In this document: positions 56,312 through 64,000 of the stretch, in pieces
How positions within the stretch are numbered: the stretch's first letter is position 1
Layout: each line of letters begins with the position of its first letter
NCBI RefSeq assembly: GCF_019679475.1
Contig: NZ_JAIEZP010000001.1
Span: 1,240,001 to 1,304,000 of the forward strand
Direction of reading: 5' to 3'
Length of the DNA: 64,000 bases
Origin: Hyphomonas sediminis
GTDB lineage: Bacteria; Pseudomonadota; Alphaproteobacteria; Caulobacterales; Hyphomonadaceae
Made by a program: the position numbers and the translations under genes
The notes under the pieces: generated by a model
Seen by the model: the letters and a program-made list of their open reading frames with translations, nothing else
Database searches by the model: none
What the model was told of the DNA's origin: nothing

Positions 56312-58378
56312 TTGGCTCAGCATGTGCCGAAGCGCCTTCTTGCGGGGCTGGCCGCGCTGGTCGCCGCCGTCCTGCTGATCGATGTCATTTTCCCTCCGCC
56401 CCTTGAAAGGGCGGGGGGCGTTTCCGTCCTGGTAACCGACCGCGCAGGCAAGCCGCTGCGCGCTTTTCCGACGGCGGATGGACGCTGGCGGTTTGGCGTG
56501 GACCTTGATGAGATCGACCCCGACTTCGTCGACGCGCTCGTACGCGTCGAAGACAAGCGCTTCTGGACGCATAACGGAACAGACTGGCTTGGGCTTGTCC
56601 GCGCCGCTGTCGACAGCGTGACGGCGGGTGAGATCGTTTCGGGCGGCTCCACCCTCACCATGCAGACCGCGCGGATGCTGGAGCCGCGCCCGCGCAATGT
56701 CGGCTCAAAGCTGATCGAGATCTGGCGCGCGAACCAGCTGGAACGCCGGCTCAGCAAGCGGGAAATCCTGGAGCTTTACCTGTCGCTCACGCCTTATGGC
56801 GGCAACCTTGAAGGCGTGCGCGCGGCCAGCTGGAGCTATTTCGGGCATGAGGCAGACCGTCTGTCGACAGACGAGATCGCACTGTTGATCGCGTTGCCCC
56901 AGTCGCCAGAGGTGCGCCGCCCGGACCGCCGCCCGGAATTTGCCGCCCGATCGCGCGACTGGGTTGCCCAGAAGCTCGCTAGCTATGGCGTCTTCACAGA
57001 GGGCGATGTCGACGAGGTGGCGGCTGCGTCGATACCCGCGCGCCGTCTCGATTTTCCCGATCGTGCCTGGCACGGCGCCGAAGCCGCCCTGGCAAGTGGC
57101 CCGCGCGAAGATGTTCGCTCGACACTTGACGCCACGCTTCAGGCTGAGCTTGAGCGAATTGCGCTGACGCGCGCACAGGCGGAAGGCGCAGATGTTCAAG
57201 TGTCTGTCATCGTCGTGCACATTCCCACGCGGGCGGTGCGCGCGCTTGTCGGCTCGGCCTCGCGGGAGCGTGCCGGCGGCTGGCTCGACCTGACCGACAG
57301 GCCGCGCTCGCCGGGTTCGACGCTTAAGCCCTTCATATATGCGCTGGCCTTTGACGATGGCTCAGCCTCGCCCGACACGCGCATCCAGGATCTGCCGCGC
57401 CGCTTTTCCGGCTACCAGCCGGAAAACTTTGACCGGATGTTCCATGGCGATGTGCGTGTCTCCGATGCGCTTCAGCACTCTCTGAACATCCCGGCAGTCC
57501 TGATGCTGGACCGGGTCGGGCCAGAGCGCTTCTCCGCGCAGCTGGCCATTGCAGGCGCCCGCCCGCGCGTTTACGGCGCCAAGGGGCAGTCGGCTGGCCT
57601 TGCGATTGCGCTCGGCGGGGCAGGGCTCACGGCGCGGGAGCTTGCTGTGCTCTATGCCGCGCTGGGAGATGGCGGCGTTGCCAAGCCGCTCGTCTGGCGG
57701 GCGGACGAGGAACGCGCCAGCTCGGTTGATCCCGGCCGCCGATTGATCGGCGAGGCGAGCGCCGCTGAAATCCTCCGCATCCTGCAAGGCTCGCCCGCGC
57801 CGGCAGGCCGCATGCCGGGCCAGCTCACCCAGAACGCGCCCCAGATCGCCTTCAAGACGGGCACTTCCTATGGCTACCGCGACGCCTGGGCTGCGGCGGT
57901 CTCGGGCCAGCATGCGATTGTCGTGTGGGTTGGCCGTGCGGACGGCGCCCCGCGCACCGGCGTGACGGGCAGGGACATCGCGCTACCCATCCTGTTCGAA
58001 ATGGCCGACCGTACCGCCCACCACCTGCGCGATGACGGCGACAGCGAGCTGCGCCTCAGCGCTGCCCCGCTGACGCCTTCCAAAGGCGCGTTGCGCCAGT
58101 TTGCGTCGGATCGCCCGCCGGAAATCCTGTTCCCGCCCCAGGGCGCCGAGCTTTGGGCCGGAAAGGTTGATGGCCGCGCCCCGCGCCCCTTCGTGCTGGC
58201 CGGGCGCGGAAACGGAACGCTCAGCTGGTTTATTGATGGCGAGCCTGCCGGTCTTGATGATGCGGGCGCGCCGGTCTGGCGGCCAGGCAAACCGGGCTTT
58301 TACCTTGTAACCGCCGTGGATGCTGCAGGCCGGGCGAGCCGGGTGCGTGTGCGCGTGCTGACGGATGATCCTGCCTGA
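56312..58378 (+). CDS. pbpC: Penicillin-binding protein 1C
   Basis: PBP1C is a class A enzyme with a glycosyltransferase and a transpeptidase-like domain. The 688-residue protein has an N-terminal anchor (LLAGLAALVAAVLLIDVIF), the GT51 domain (ALVRVEDKRFWTHNGTD with catalytic Glu, SGGSTLTMQTARML, KREILELYLSLTPYGGN) and a transpeptidase domain with S336-T-L-K339 (SPGSTLKPF), HSLNIPAVL as SxN, and KTGTSYG. The C-terminal biPBP_C domain is near residues 600-680. Translation starts at TTG (56312) with GGAGGG upstream. It is coupled to the alpha-2-macroglobulin gene, and an MsrA-like gene follows after 154 nt of AT-rich sequence. Confidence 0.95.
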   Translation: MAQHVPKRLLAGLAALVAAVLLIDVIFPPPLERAGGVSVLVTDRAGKPLRAFPTADGRWRFGVDLDEIDPDFVDALVRVEDKRFWTHNGTDWLGLVRAAVDSVTAGEIVSGGSTLTMQTARMLEPRPRNVGSKLIEIWRANQLERRLSKREILELYLSLTPYGGNLEGVRAASWSYFGHEADRLSTDEIALLIALPQSPEVRRPDRRPEFAARSRDWVAQKLASYGVFTEGDVDEVAAASIPARRLDFPDRAWHGAEAALASGPREDVRSTLDATLQAELERIALTRAQAEGADVQVSVIVVHIPTRAVRALVGSASRERAGGWLDLTDRPRSPGSTLKPFIYALAFDDGSASPDTRIQDLPRRFSGYQPENFDRMFHGDVRVSDALQHSLNIPAVLMLDRVGPERFSAQLAIAGARPRVYGAKGQSAGLAIALGGAGLTARELAVLYAALGDGGVAKPLVWRADEERASSVDPGRRLIGEASAAEILRILQGSPAPAGRMPGQLTQNAPQIAFKTGTSYGYRDAWAAAVSGQHAIVVWVGRADGAPRTGVTGRDIALPILFEMADRTAHHLRDDGDSELRLSAAPLTPSKGALRQFASDRPPEILFPPQGAELWAGKVDGRAPRPFVLAGRGNGTLSWFIDGEPAGLDDAGAPVWRPGKPGFYLVTAVDAAGRASRVRVRVLTDDPA

Positions 58379-58532
58379 CTGTTTTATGTGCAGCGGGGTC
58401 ACATAACCGCGACAAAATGAATTCTAACGCAATTGAAGTCTTTTTTGTCTCGATTGTAGTCACTAATTCGGGTTTGCCGCGTATAGGTATCCTTCCCGGA
58501 TTCCGGCATAGTAAGAGTTAACAAGAACAACC

Positions 58533-59180
58533 GTGCTAACCAATCGTCCTGCCGTTCTGATTGCCCTGGGCGCCGGCCTGCTGGCCGCGGGCGTCGCCTT
58601 TATCTCTGACGCAGGAACCAAGGAGCGCAGCTCCGCCGACGCGCCGATGCGCGTGGCAACTGCCATTTTCGCCGGTGGGGATTTCCGTTCCGTCGAAGCT
58701 GATTTCGATAAACTTCAGGGTATTGTTGAGACCATTCCCGGCTATATCGGCGGTACGGAAGACGATCCAAGCCACAAGAGTGTCGTGTCCGGCGAAACCG
58801 GCCATTATGAAGCGGTGAAGGTCACCTACGATCCGGCGCGCGTTTCATATGATGAGCTGGCCCGCTATTTCGTGCGCATGATTGATCCGACCGACGATGC
58901 TGGCCAGTTCTGCGATCGCGGCGATGCTTACCGGAGCGCGATTTTCGTTTCCGGCCAGAGCGAGCGCGATGCTGCCGTCGCCACCCTTTCCGGTGCACAT
59001 CGCCTGCTGGGCAAGGAAGTTACCACTGAAATCCGCCCGCTGACGACGTTCTGGCCGGCTGATGAGCAGTTTCAGGACTATCACGTCAAGAATGCCTCCC
59101 GGTTTGCCAGCCAGCGCGCGGATTGCGGCCGGGATGAGCGCGTCCAGCTTCTGTGGGGCAAGGCTGTTCCGGCGCTCTGA
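58533..59180 (+). CDS. MsrA-family protein lacking the catalytic cysteine
   Basis: This 215-residue protein has the fold of peptide-methionine (S)-S-oxide reductase MsrA, but the active site is altered. Where MsrA has GCFWC the sequence reads G-D50-F-R-S, so the nucleophilic Cys is Asp, the Trp is Arg and the next Cys is Ser. Other family pieces remain: ADFDKLQGIVETIPGYIGG, GETGHYEAVKVTYDP with the conserved Glu, QFCDRGDAYRSAIF and FQDYHVKN. An N-terminal hydrophobic segment (AVLIALGAGLLAAGVAF) suggests membrane anchoring or export. Cys127 and Cys198 remain. The start is GTG with poor Shine-Dalgarno. It is likely a non-catalytic paralogue, perhaps binding oxidised Met; this is inference. Confidence 0.85.
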   Translation: MLTNRPAVLIALGAGLLAAGVAFISDAGTKERSSADAPMRVATAIFAGGDFRSVEADFDKLQGIVETIPGYIGGTEDDPSHKSVVSGETGHYEAVKVTYDPARVSYDELARYFVRMIDPTDDAGQFCDRGDAYRSAIFVSGQSERDAAVATLSGAHRLLGKEVTTEIRPLTTFWPADEQFQDYHVKNASRFASQRADCGRDERVQLLWGKAVPAL

Positions 59181-59198
59181 GGCGCCGGATATTCCACA

Positions 59199-60776
59199 TC
59201 AGCGTTTTTGCGTGGCCGCAGAGCAGGGCGGGTCCCTGAATTCTGCTTCGCCGATATAGCGCGTCTCCCAATCCTGGTCCCGTTCCTGCCGGTCGTATCC
59301 CTCGCCGATATAGAGCTGGAACACCCGTGTGATCGGGCAGCCATTGCTGCGCACACCCAGATCAATGCGCACCTGGCCCACGGGCTCAAATGTCGTGAAG
59401 TCGCTGCGCAGGCGCGGGCGCATGTCCGGGTTGAGCGACGCGACCAGCACGCGCTCCGTCATCGCGCCTTCAAGCGGCACTTTTTCAGAGAAGCTCTTGG
59501 GGCCGCCATACCGGCGCCAGGAGATCAACGGAATGGTGCGGTCCTGAGCATAGAAGTCCAGATCATGCCAGACCTCCCGTTCGTCGACGAGCACGGCTGT
59601 CGCGCCAAGCCGTTCGGCCTCGGCGAATATCTGTTCGGCTGACGCTTCCCATCCGCGTGTACGCTTCATGGCATTGTCGAGGCCGAGGCTTGAGGTGGTT
59701 GCCTGGGGCAGCAGGGCAACAGCCATGAAAACGCCGGCCAGCACGACGTTCAGCGCGACGCTCGACCAGAGCGTGATGCTTCTGCCACGGCTGAACCAGA
59801 GCGCCACCAGAAGGGCGGCGCCGGGATAGGCTGTCGCCGTCCAGTTGGCGTGCGCGCGGGAAAGAATAGCCTGGAACAGGATAAAGATGAGTACGGGCAG
59901 TATGAAGCAGAGCAGCCAGCGTTCGCGGCTCGCTTCTTCGCCGCTTCGGTTGCGGAACAGAAACAGCCCCACAACCAGCGCGAAAAAGCTGACCGGGCCG
60001 AACATGCCGAGCTGATCGCCAAACCAGCTCAGCGCATTTTCCGGATTGAACAACTTGCCGCCGAGATTGGCGTTGTCGACCGTATGGCTGACTGTTTCGA
60101 AGCCGTTTGCGGCGTTCCAGGCGAAATGCGGGGCGACGATCAAGCCCGCGACCAGCACCGTGACAGCGCTTCGCAAGGAAAGAAGCGCCCGCCGGGAAGG
60201 GGCGTCGATCAGGGCCGTCAGGCCCATGCCGATCACGAAATACAGCATCGCATATTTCGACAGCATGCCGAAGCCGATCATGGCCCCAAGCAAGGCGGCA
60301 GAGACCCAGCTTCCCTCGCCACTGCGCAAGCGCCAGTAGAGAAAGAGCGCGCCGCACCAGAATGGCATCAGCACGCCGTCGGTCGACAACACACTTGACG
60401 ACAGAACGACAGACGGCATCAGCGCGTAGAGCAGGGCGGCGAAGAAGCCTGCGCGCGCGTCCAGCATGGCCCGCCCGGTCAGGAAGATAAGGCCCGCAGC
60501 GATAGTGTGCAGCAACGGCGCGGCAATGCGCACGGCCCATTCGTGTGTTCCAAACAGGCTAGTCGTCAGGTGAATGACCCAGGCGATCATCGGTGGCTTG
60601 GAATAATATCCCCATGCCAGCGAAGTCGACCACCGCCAGTATTGGGCTTCATCCGCATAAAGCTCGAGCGGCGTGGCCAGAATGGCGCCGATTCTCAGAA
60701 TCAGTAGCAGAAGCAGGACTGCCAGCGTCAGGCGCTCGAAGGTCTGTGTACGGGTGGGCTGCGACGAATCGTGCAT
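59199..60776 (-). CDS. ArnT-like GT-C glycosyltransferase
   Basis: This 525-residue membrane protein resembles the dolichyl-phosphate-mannose/ArnT (PMT_2) family. It has about ten to twelve hydrophobic helices and the N-terminal periplasmic loop with YADEAQYWRWSTSLAWGYYSKPP. That phrase contains the DE catalytic/metal motif typical of ArnT-type lipid-linked sugar transferases. The C-terminal part is a soluble periplasmic domain (EREVWHDLDFYAQDRTIP). It should transfer a sugar from a polyprenyl carrier to lipid A or a protein. The ATG at 60776 has CGGAG upstream; a start at 60851 is less supported. It is divergent from the TonB-dependent receptor with a 289-nt region between. Confidence 0.88.
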   Translation of the reverse strand: MHDSSQPTRTQTFERLTLAVLLLLLILRIGAILATPLELYADEAQYWRWSTSLAWGYYSKPPMIAWVIHLTTSLFGTHEWAVRIAAPLLHTIAAGLIFLTGRAMLDARAGFFAALLYALMPSVVLSSSVLSTDGVLMPFWCGALFLYWRLRSGEGSWVSAALLGAMIGFGMLSKYAMLYFVIGMGLTALIDAPSRRALLSLRSAVTVLVAGLIVAPHFAWNAANGFETVSHTVDNANLGGKLFNPENALSWFGDQLGMFGPVSFFALVVGLFLFRNRSGEEASRERWLLCFILPVLIFILFQAILSRAHANWTATAYPGAALLVALWFSRGRSITLWSSVALNVVLAGVFMAVALLPQATTSSLGLDNAMKRTRGWEASAEQIFAEAERLGATAVLVDEREVWHDLDFYAQDRTIPLISWRRYGGPKSFSEKVPLEGAMTERVLVASLNPDMRPRLRSDFTTFEPVGQVRIDLGVRSNGCPITRVFQLYIGEGYDRQERDQDWETRYIGEAEFRDPPCSAATQKR

Positions 60777-61065
60777 TTCGGCTCCGAAAGAACTTTTTGC
60801 GCGTCTTATGGCCGCTCTGGGCGAGCAGATACAGAGGACGATGCTGCTCAACGCGCGATCATATTGATTAACAGCGTGTCATTTTTGCATCGCGTGACAA
60901 AAACATTGAGCTCTCTGCCGCTGCGGCACACTCCTTCGTTTGTATGTCTCTAATCTGTCATGTATCGCCGCTAAAGGCCGGGGTGATGTCGGGGCAATTA
61001 AGAATTCAGCTCTGACTGCGGCAAGTAGGCGTCCGCGTTTGATCTCATTCAGAGGAAACTAAGTA
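60777..61065. other. Divergent promoter region before the second TonB receptor
   Basis: This 289-nt intergenic region holds no gene. It contains AT-rich parts around 60860-60910 and 60990-61060. A TGTCA/TGACA pair (60877-60881, 60895-60899) is seen but has no clear partner. The long leader ends in AGAGGAAACTAAGTA before the receptor start. Confidence 0.45.
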
Positions 61066-63393
61066 ATGAAATTCCGTTCTTTTTTGTTTGGCACAGGCCT
61101 TACGGCTGCATGCCTGAGCTACGCAGCTCCGGCTCTTGCCCAATCGACAGGTACGCAGGTCTTCGAAGACCCGATGACACTGGAAGCAGTGGTCGTCCAG
61201 GGATCTGCAACGGAAGCTAGCAATGTTGCGCTTGAAGAAGCAGCAAAAGCTCGCGCGTCGATCACCGCTGCCTATCTGGAAACGCAACAACCCGGTCAGA
61301 CGGTCTTTGAATCTCTGAACCTCCTGCCAGGCGTCACCTTCTCCAACAACGACGCCTACGGTTCTTCGGGCGGCGACCTGAACATCCGCGGTTTCGACGG
61401 CAGCCGTATTTCGGCGACGTTCGACGGTATCCCGCTGAACGACACCGGCAACTACGCTCTCTACACGAACCAAATGCTCGACCCCGAGCTGATCACCCGC
61501 GCGACCGTGAACTTCGGCGCGACGGACGTTGACAGCCCGACCGCTTCGGCAACTGGCGGTACGGTCAACTACGTGACGAAATCGCCGGAAGACGAAATGA
61601 GCGTCTCTTCGGTGTTCTCGATCGGCGCAGACGATGACTACCGCCGCTACTTCGTTCGCCTCGACAGCGGCGAAATCGGACCGTACGGCACGACCGCCTA
61701 CGCAACCTATTCGAACACCAGCTACAACTACTTCATCGAAGGCAAATCGAAGATCGACAAAGAGCAATTCAACGCTCAGATCTTCCAGCCGATTGGCCAG
61801 AATGGCGACTATGTCCGCCTTATGGGTCACTACAACAAGAACCGTAACAACTTCACCTACTTCTATACGGTTTCGAGAGACGAATTCGATGACGGTTTCA
61901 AAGACACCATCGACCAGTACTCACTGAACTACGCGATCAACCCGTCCGACACCGGCAACATCCGTATGCAGGGCAAGTTCACGCTGAGCCCGAAACTGGT
62001 TCTCACGGTTGACCCGTCGGTCCAGTACGTTCGCGCAAACGGTGGCGGTTCCACTGTGCTTGACGAAGACCAGGCATGGTTTGGCGGTGAGCTTGTTGAC
62101 CTCAACGGCAACGGTATTCTGGGCGATCAGGACATTCGCGTCTATTCGCCTTCCAACACGAACACGATCCGCTACGCGCTGGTCAGCTCGCTCATCTACA
62201 ATATGAACGACGATCACCGCTTCCGCGTTGCATACACGTTCGACCAGGGCCGTCACCGTCAGACCGGCGACTTCTCCCCGCTCGACACGGACGGTTCGCC
62301 GCTCAACGTCTTTGGTGGCGTGGATGACTACGGTCCGGCTTTCTATTTCGCAGATGGCTCCAAACTCCAGAAGCGTGACCGCCTCTCGGTCGCTCGCCTG
62401 AACCAGCTTTCGCTGGAATACCGCGGCGACTTTATGGACGACAAACTTGGCCTGACCCTCGGTCTGCGTCTTCCTTACTTTGAGCGTGAGCTCGACCAGC
62501 GTTGCTACGCCCGTAAGGGTAACGGCTCCTCGACGCAGTATTGCACCCAGGAAACGCCGATCCCGGTTCTCGATGGCACCGGCCAGCCGACCGGCTTCGT
62601 CCGGTTCCCGAGCAGCGCGACGCAGGAATACGCACCGCCGTTCAAAGCCGACGTCAACTATGACGACGTGCTGCCGAACATCGGCCTGACCTACCGTCCG
62701 AACGATGCCCACCAGTTCTTCGCAAGCTTCGCAGAAACTCTCTCTGCGCCGCGTACGGACGACCTGTACTCCGGTATCCTCGTGTCTCAGCTGGATCAGG
62801 CTCAGCCGGAAAACTCCAAAGCCTACGACCTCGGCTACCGCTATCGCGGTGACCGCGTTACCGCGTCGGCAACCGTCTGGTACAACCAGTTCTCGAACCG
62901 CATCGAACGCGCTGCGGATCCGAACGATCCGTCGGTGTTCCTGTCCCGCAACGTCGGCGACGTTGACCTGCAGGGCTTCGAAGCCACCTTCGGCGTTGAG
63001 CTGATGGAAGGCCTCTCCTTCTTCTCGTCGGCTGCCTTCACGGACAGCGAAGTGAAGAGCACCGGCAAAGAACTGGTCAAGACGCCTGACATGACGCTTG
63101 CCGCCCGCCTCGACTATGAGATTGGCGCGTACGAGTTCGGTCTGCAGGGCCGTTATGTCGGCGACCGCTGGTCGGACGACAACAACACCTCTGCCGCTCC
63201 GTCCTACACGGTGTTCAACTTCGATGCTGCCTACGACCTCGGCAACATCTGGGAATCCGCGAAAACGGCTAAAGTTCGCCTCAACGTTCAGAACCTCTTC
63301 GACGAGAACTACCTGAACGTGATCAGCGGCTCCAACTCCTACTACTACGGTGCCCCGCGCACGGTGACGATGTCGCTCGAAACCAAGTTCTAA
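61066..63393 (+). CDS. TonB-dependent outer membrane receptor (second copy)
   Basis: This 775-residue protein has a signal peptide (MKFRSFLFGTGLTAACLSYA, cleavage after ALAQ), a plug domain with LNLLPGVTFSNNDAYGSSGGDLNIRGFDGSRISATFDGIPLND split over the usual plug strands, and a long barrel ending in an aromatic residue (ETKF). The phrase SPTASATGGTVNYVTKSP matches the end of the plug. It shows little similarity by eye to the receptor at 580-2946 outside the common fold, so the substrate likely differs. C-ending codons and few rare codons suggest high expression. AGAGGAAA precedes the ATG and a perfect 12-bp-stem terminator follows. Confidence 0.94.
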   Translation: MKFRSFLFGTGLTAACLSYAAPALAQSTGTQVFEDPMTLEAVVVQGSATEASNVALEEAAKARASITAAYLETQQPGQTVFESLNLLPGVTFSNNDAYGSSGGDLNIRGFDGSRISATFDGIPLNDTGNYALYTNQMLDPELITRATVNFGATDVDSPTASATGGTVNYVTKSPEDEMSVSSVFSIGADDDYRRYFVRLDSGEIGPYGTTAYATYSNTSYNYFIEGKSKIDKEQFNAQIFQPIGQNGDYVRLMGHYNKNRNNFTYFYTVSRDEFDDGFKDTIDQYSLNYAINPSDTGNIRMQGKFTLSPKLVLTVDPSVQYVRANGGGSTVLDEDQAWFGGELVDLNGNGILGDQDIRVYSPSNTNTIRYALVSSLIYNMNDDHRFRVAYTFDQGRHRQTGDFSPLDTDGSPLNVFGGVDDYGPAFYFADGSKLQKRDRLSVARLNQLSLEYRGDFMDDKLGLTLGLRLPYFERELDQRCYARKGNGSSTQYCTQETPIPVLDGTGQPTGFVRFPSSATQEYAPPFKADVNYDDVLPNIGLTYRPNDAHQFFASFAETLSAPRTDDLYSGILVSQLDQAQPENSKAYDLGYRYRGDRVTASATVWYNQFSNRIERAADPNDPSVFLSRNVGDVDLQGFEATFGVELMEGLSFFSSAAFTDSEVKSTGKELVKTPDMTLAARLDYEIGAYEFGLQGRYVGDRWSDDNNTSAAPSYTVFNFDAAYDLGNIWESAKTAKVRLNVQNLFDENYLNVISGSNSYYYGAPRTVTMSLETKF

Positions 63394-63422
63394 TATAAAC
63401 TTGTTTCAGCCTTAGTTGCGCT

Positions 63423-63455
63423 ATAGGGCCCTGCTTCACGGCAGGGCCCTATTTC
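63423..63455 (+). terminator. Terminator of the second TonB receptor gene
   Basis: A perfect 12-bp stem (ATAGGGCCCTGC at 63423-63434 pairing with 63441-63452) closes a TTCACG loop and is followed by TTTC. It lies 30 nt past the receptor stop. Confidence 0.9.
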
Positions 63456-63554
63456 ATTCTGAGTTGCCGCGGGGCTAAAATTCTCGCGCGCGCGATATTA
63501 TGTAGGGGCGCTGTTCTATTCGGCGCGGCCGTTCAAATCGGGGATTTGGAAGTA

Positions 63555-64000
63555 ATGTCAGTTGATTTGCCGCTTCTCCCGCCCGAATGGGCTCCGCAGT
63601 CTTCGCTCTGGGTGGGCTGGCCGCGCCTGGCCGAAGAGTGGGGCGGGGATCTGACCGCTGCGCGCGGAGAGATCGCCGCTTTCATCCGCAAGGCTTCCTC
63701 CTATGTGCCGGTGAAGATTGCCTGTGGTTCGCGCGAGGCGGCTGCGTCCGCGCAGCTTGCGACCGGCGGGGCAGGGCAGGTCGTCGAGCTGCCGGTGGGC
63801 GATATATGGCTGCGCGATACTGGCCCCATCGTCACCGGATCGGGCGCTTCCCGCGAGGCCCAGGTCTTCCGCTTCAATGGCTGGGGCGGCAAATACCTGA
63901 TGGAAGGCGACACCGAGACCGGCGCAGCCGTGGCCGGTATCGAGGCGCTTCCGGCCCGCCATCATACGCTGATCCTTGAAGGCGGCGGCATCGACGCGGA
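63555..64000 (+). CDS. Agmatine deiminase (peptidylarginine deiminase family), N-terminal part
   Basis: The frame starts with ATG at 63555 and runs open to the window end, so the gene is truncated after about 148 residues. The visible part has the phrases PPEWAPQSSLWVGWP at the N-terminus, LPVGDIWLRDTGPIV with the conserved Asp-Thr, FNGWGGKY, and LEGGGIDAD at the end, all family landmarks of agmatine deiminase (AguA). That enzyme converts agmatine to N-carbamoylputrescine in polyamine synthesis. The catalytic Cys and His lie beyond the window. No clear Shine-Dalgarno other than GGAAGTA is seen. The product is probably cytoplasmic. Confidence 0.9.
   Translation, partial: MSVDLPLLPPEWAPQSSLWVGWPRLAEEWGGDLTAARGEIAAFIRKASSYVPVKIACGSREAAASAQLATGGAGQVVELPVGDIWLRDTGPIVTGSGASREAQVFRFNGWGGKYLMEGDTETGAAVAGIEALPARHHTLILEGGGIDA

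Noticed and set aside
60870..60960. A Pho box ahead of the second TonB receptor
   Set aside because: Single TGTCA elements occur, but no second element with the correct 4-bp spacing was found.

Overview
The window reads as a chromosomal segment of an alphaproteobacterium, most likely of the Hyphomonas/Caulobacterales type (inference). Grounds are high GC in most genes, large TonB-dependent receptors, a murE-type peptidoglycan pathway with a DNPR (meso-diaminopimelate) motif, a Caulobacter-like cpa/tad pilus locus, and an oxyR-ahpCD peroxide module. No rRNA, tRNA, prophage or CRISPR array was seen.

Layout. 1-3.3 kb: the end of a TetR-type regulator and a convergent TonB-dependent receptor with tandem operator-like palindromes in its promoter. 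3.2-5.45 kb: small hypothetical genes, dispersed palindromes, and a REP-associated tyrosine transposase (RAYT) flanked by five REP copies. 5.45-6.69 kb: an AT-richer two-gene cassette (a DUF5343-type protein and a Swt1-like HEPN protein) fused without a gap to the end of uvrB. This is the best candidate for a little-described system, possibly defence or toxin-antitoxin. 6.7-19.9 kb: uvrB, a DUF2200 protein, a large membrane protein of unknown function, a PiT phosphate transporter, an orphan sigma54 response regulator, a MarR-GNAT fusion, an MFS transporter, then oxyR divergent from ahpC-ahpD.

19.9-33.0 kb: the division and cell wall (dcw) cluster mraZ-rsmH-ftsL-ftsI-murE-murF-mraY-murD-ftsW-murG-murC. 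The genes overlap or nearly abut, so one long operon is likely. MraZ-type 10-bp-period repeats lie upstream. The cluster stops at murC; murB-ddl-ftsQAZ do not follow, and an MFS gene comes next.

34.5-48.1 kb: a Tad/Flp pilus locus. A minus-strand group (two TadE-like minor pilins and a stand-alone secretin N-domain protein) faces the plus-strand genes flp, cpaA (prepilin peptidase) and cpaB-C-D-E-F-tadB-tadC. An ALDH7-type aldehyde dehydrogenase sits between tadC and a convergent tadD lipoprotein. 48.2-51.2 kb: an M17 aminopeptidase, a TPR protein and an NAD-dependent epimerase-like protein.

51.3-59.2 kb: an envelope-defence group of alpha-2-macroglobulin lipoprotein with an intact thioester motif, PBP1C, and an MsrA-family protein whose catalytic Cys is replaced by Asp. 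59.2-64.0 kb: an ArnT-like GT-C glycosyltransferase, a second TonB-dependent receptor with a strong terminator, and the start of an agmatine deiminase gene cut by the window edge.

Regulatory sites recognisable by eye include an OxyR site, a Pho-box-like repeat near pit, an 18-bp perfect palindrome ahead of the MarR gene, MraZ boxes, a LexA-like box near uvrB, and several terminators. All are pattern matches and none has been tested computationally.
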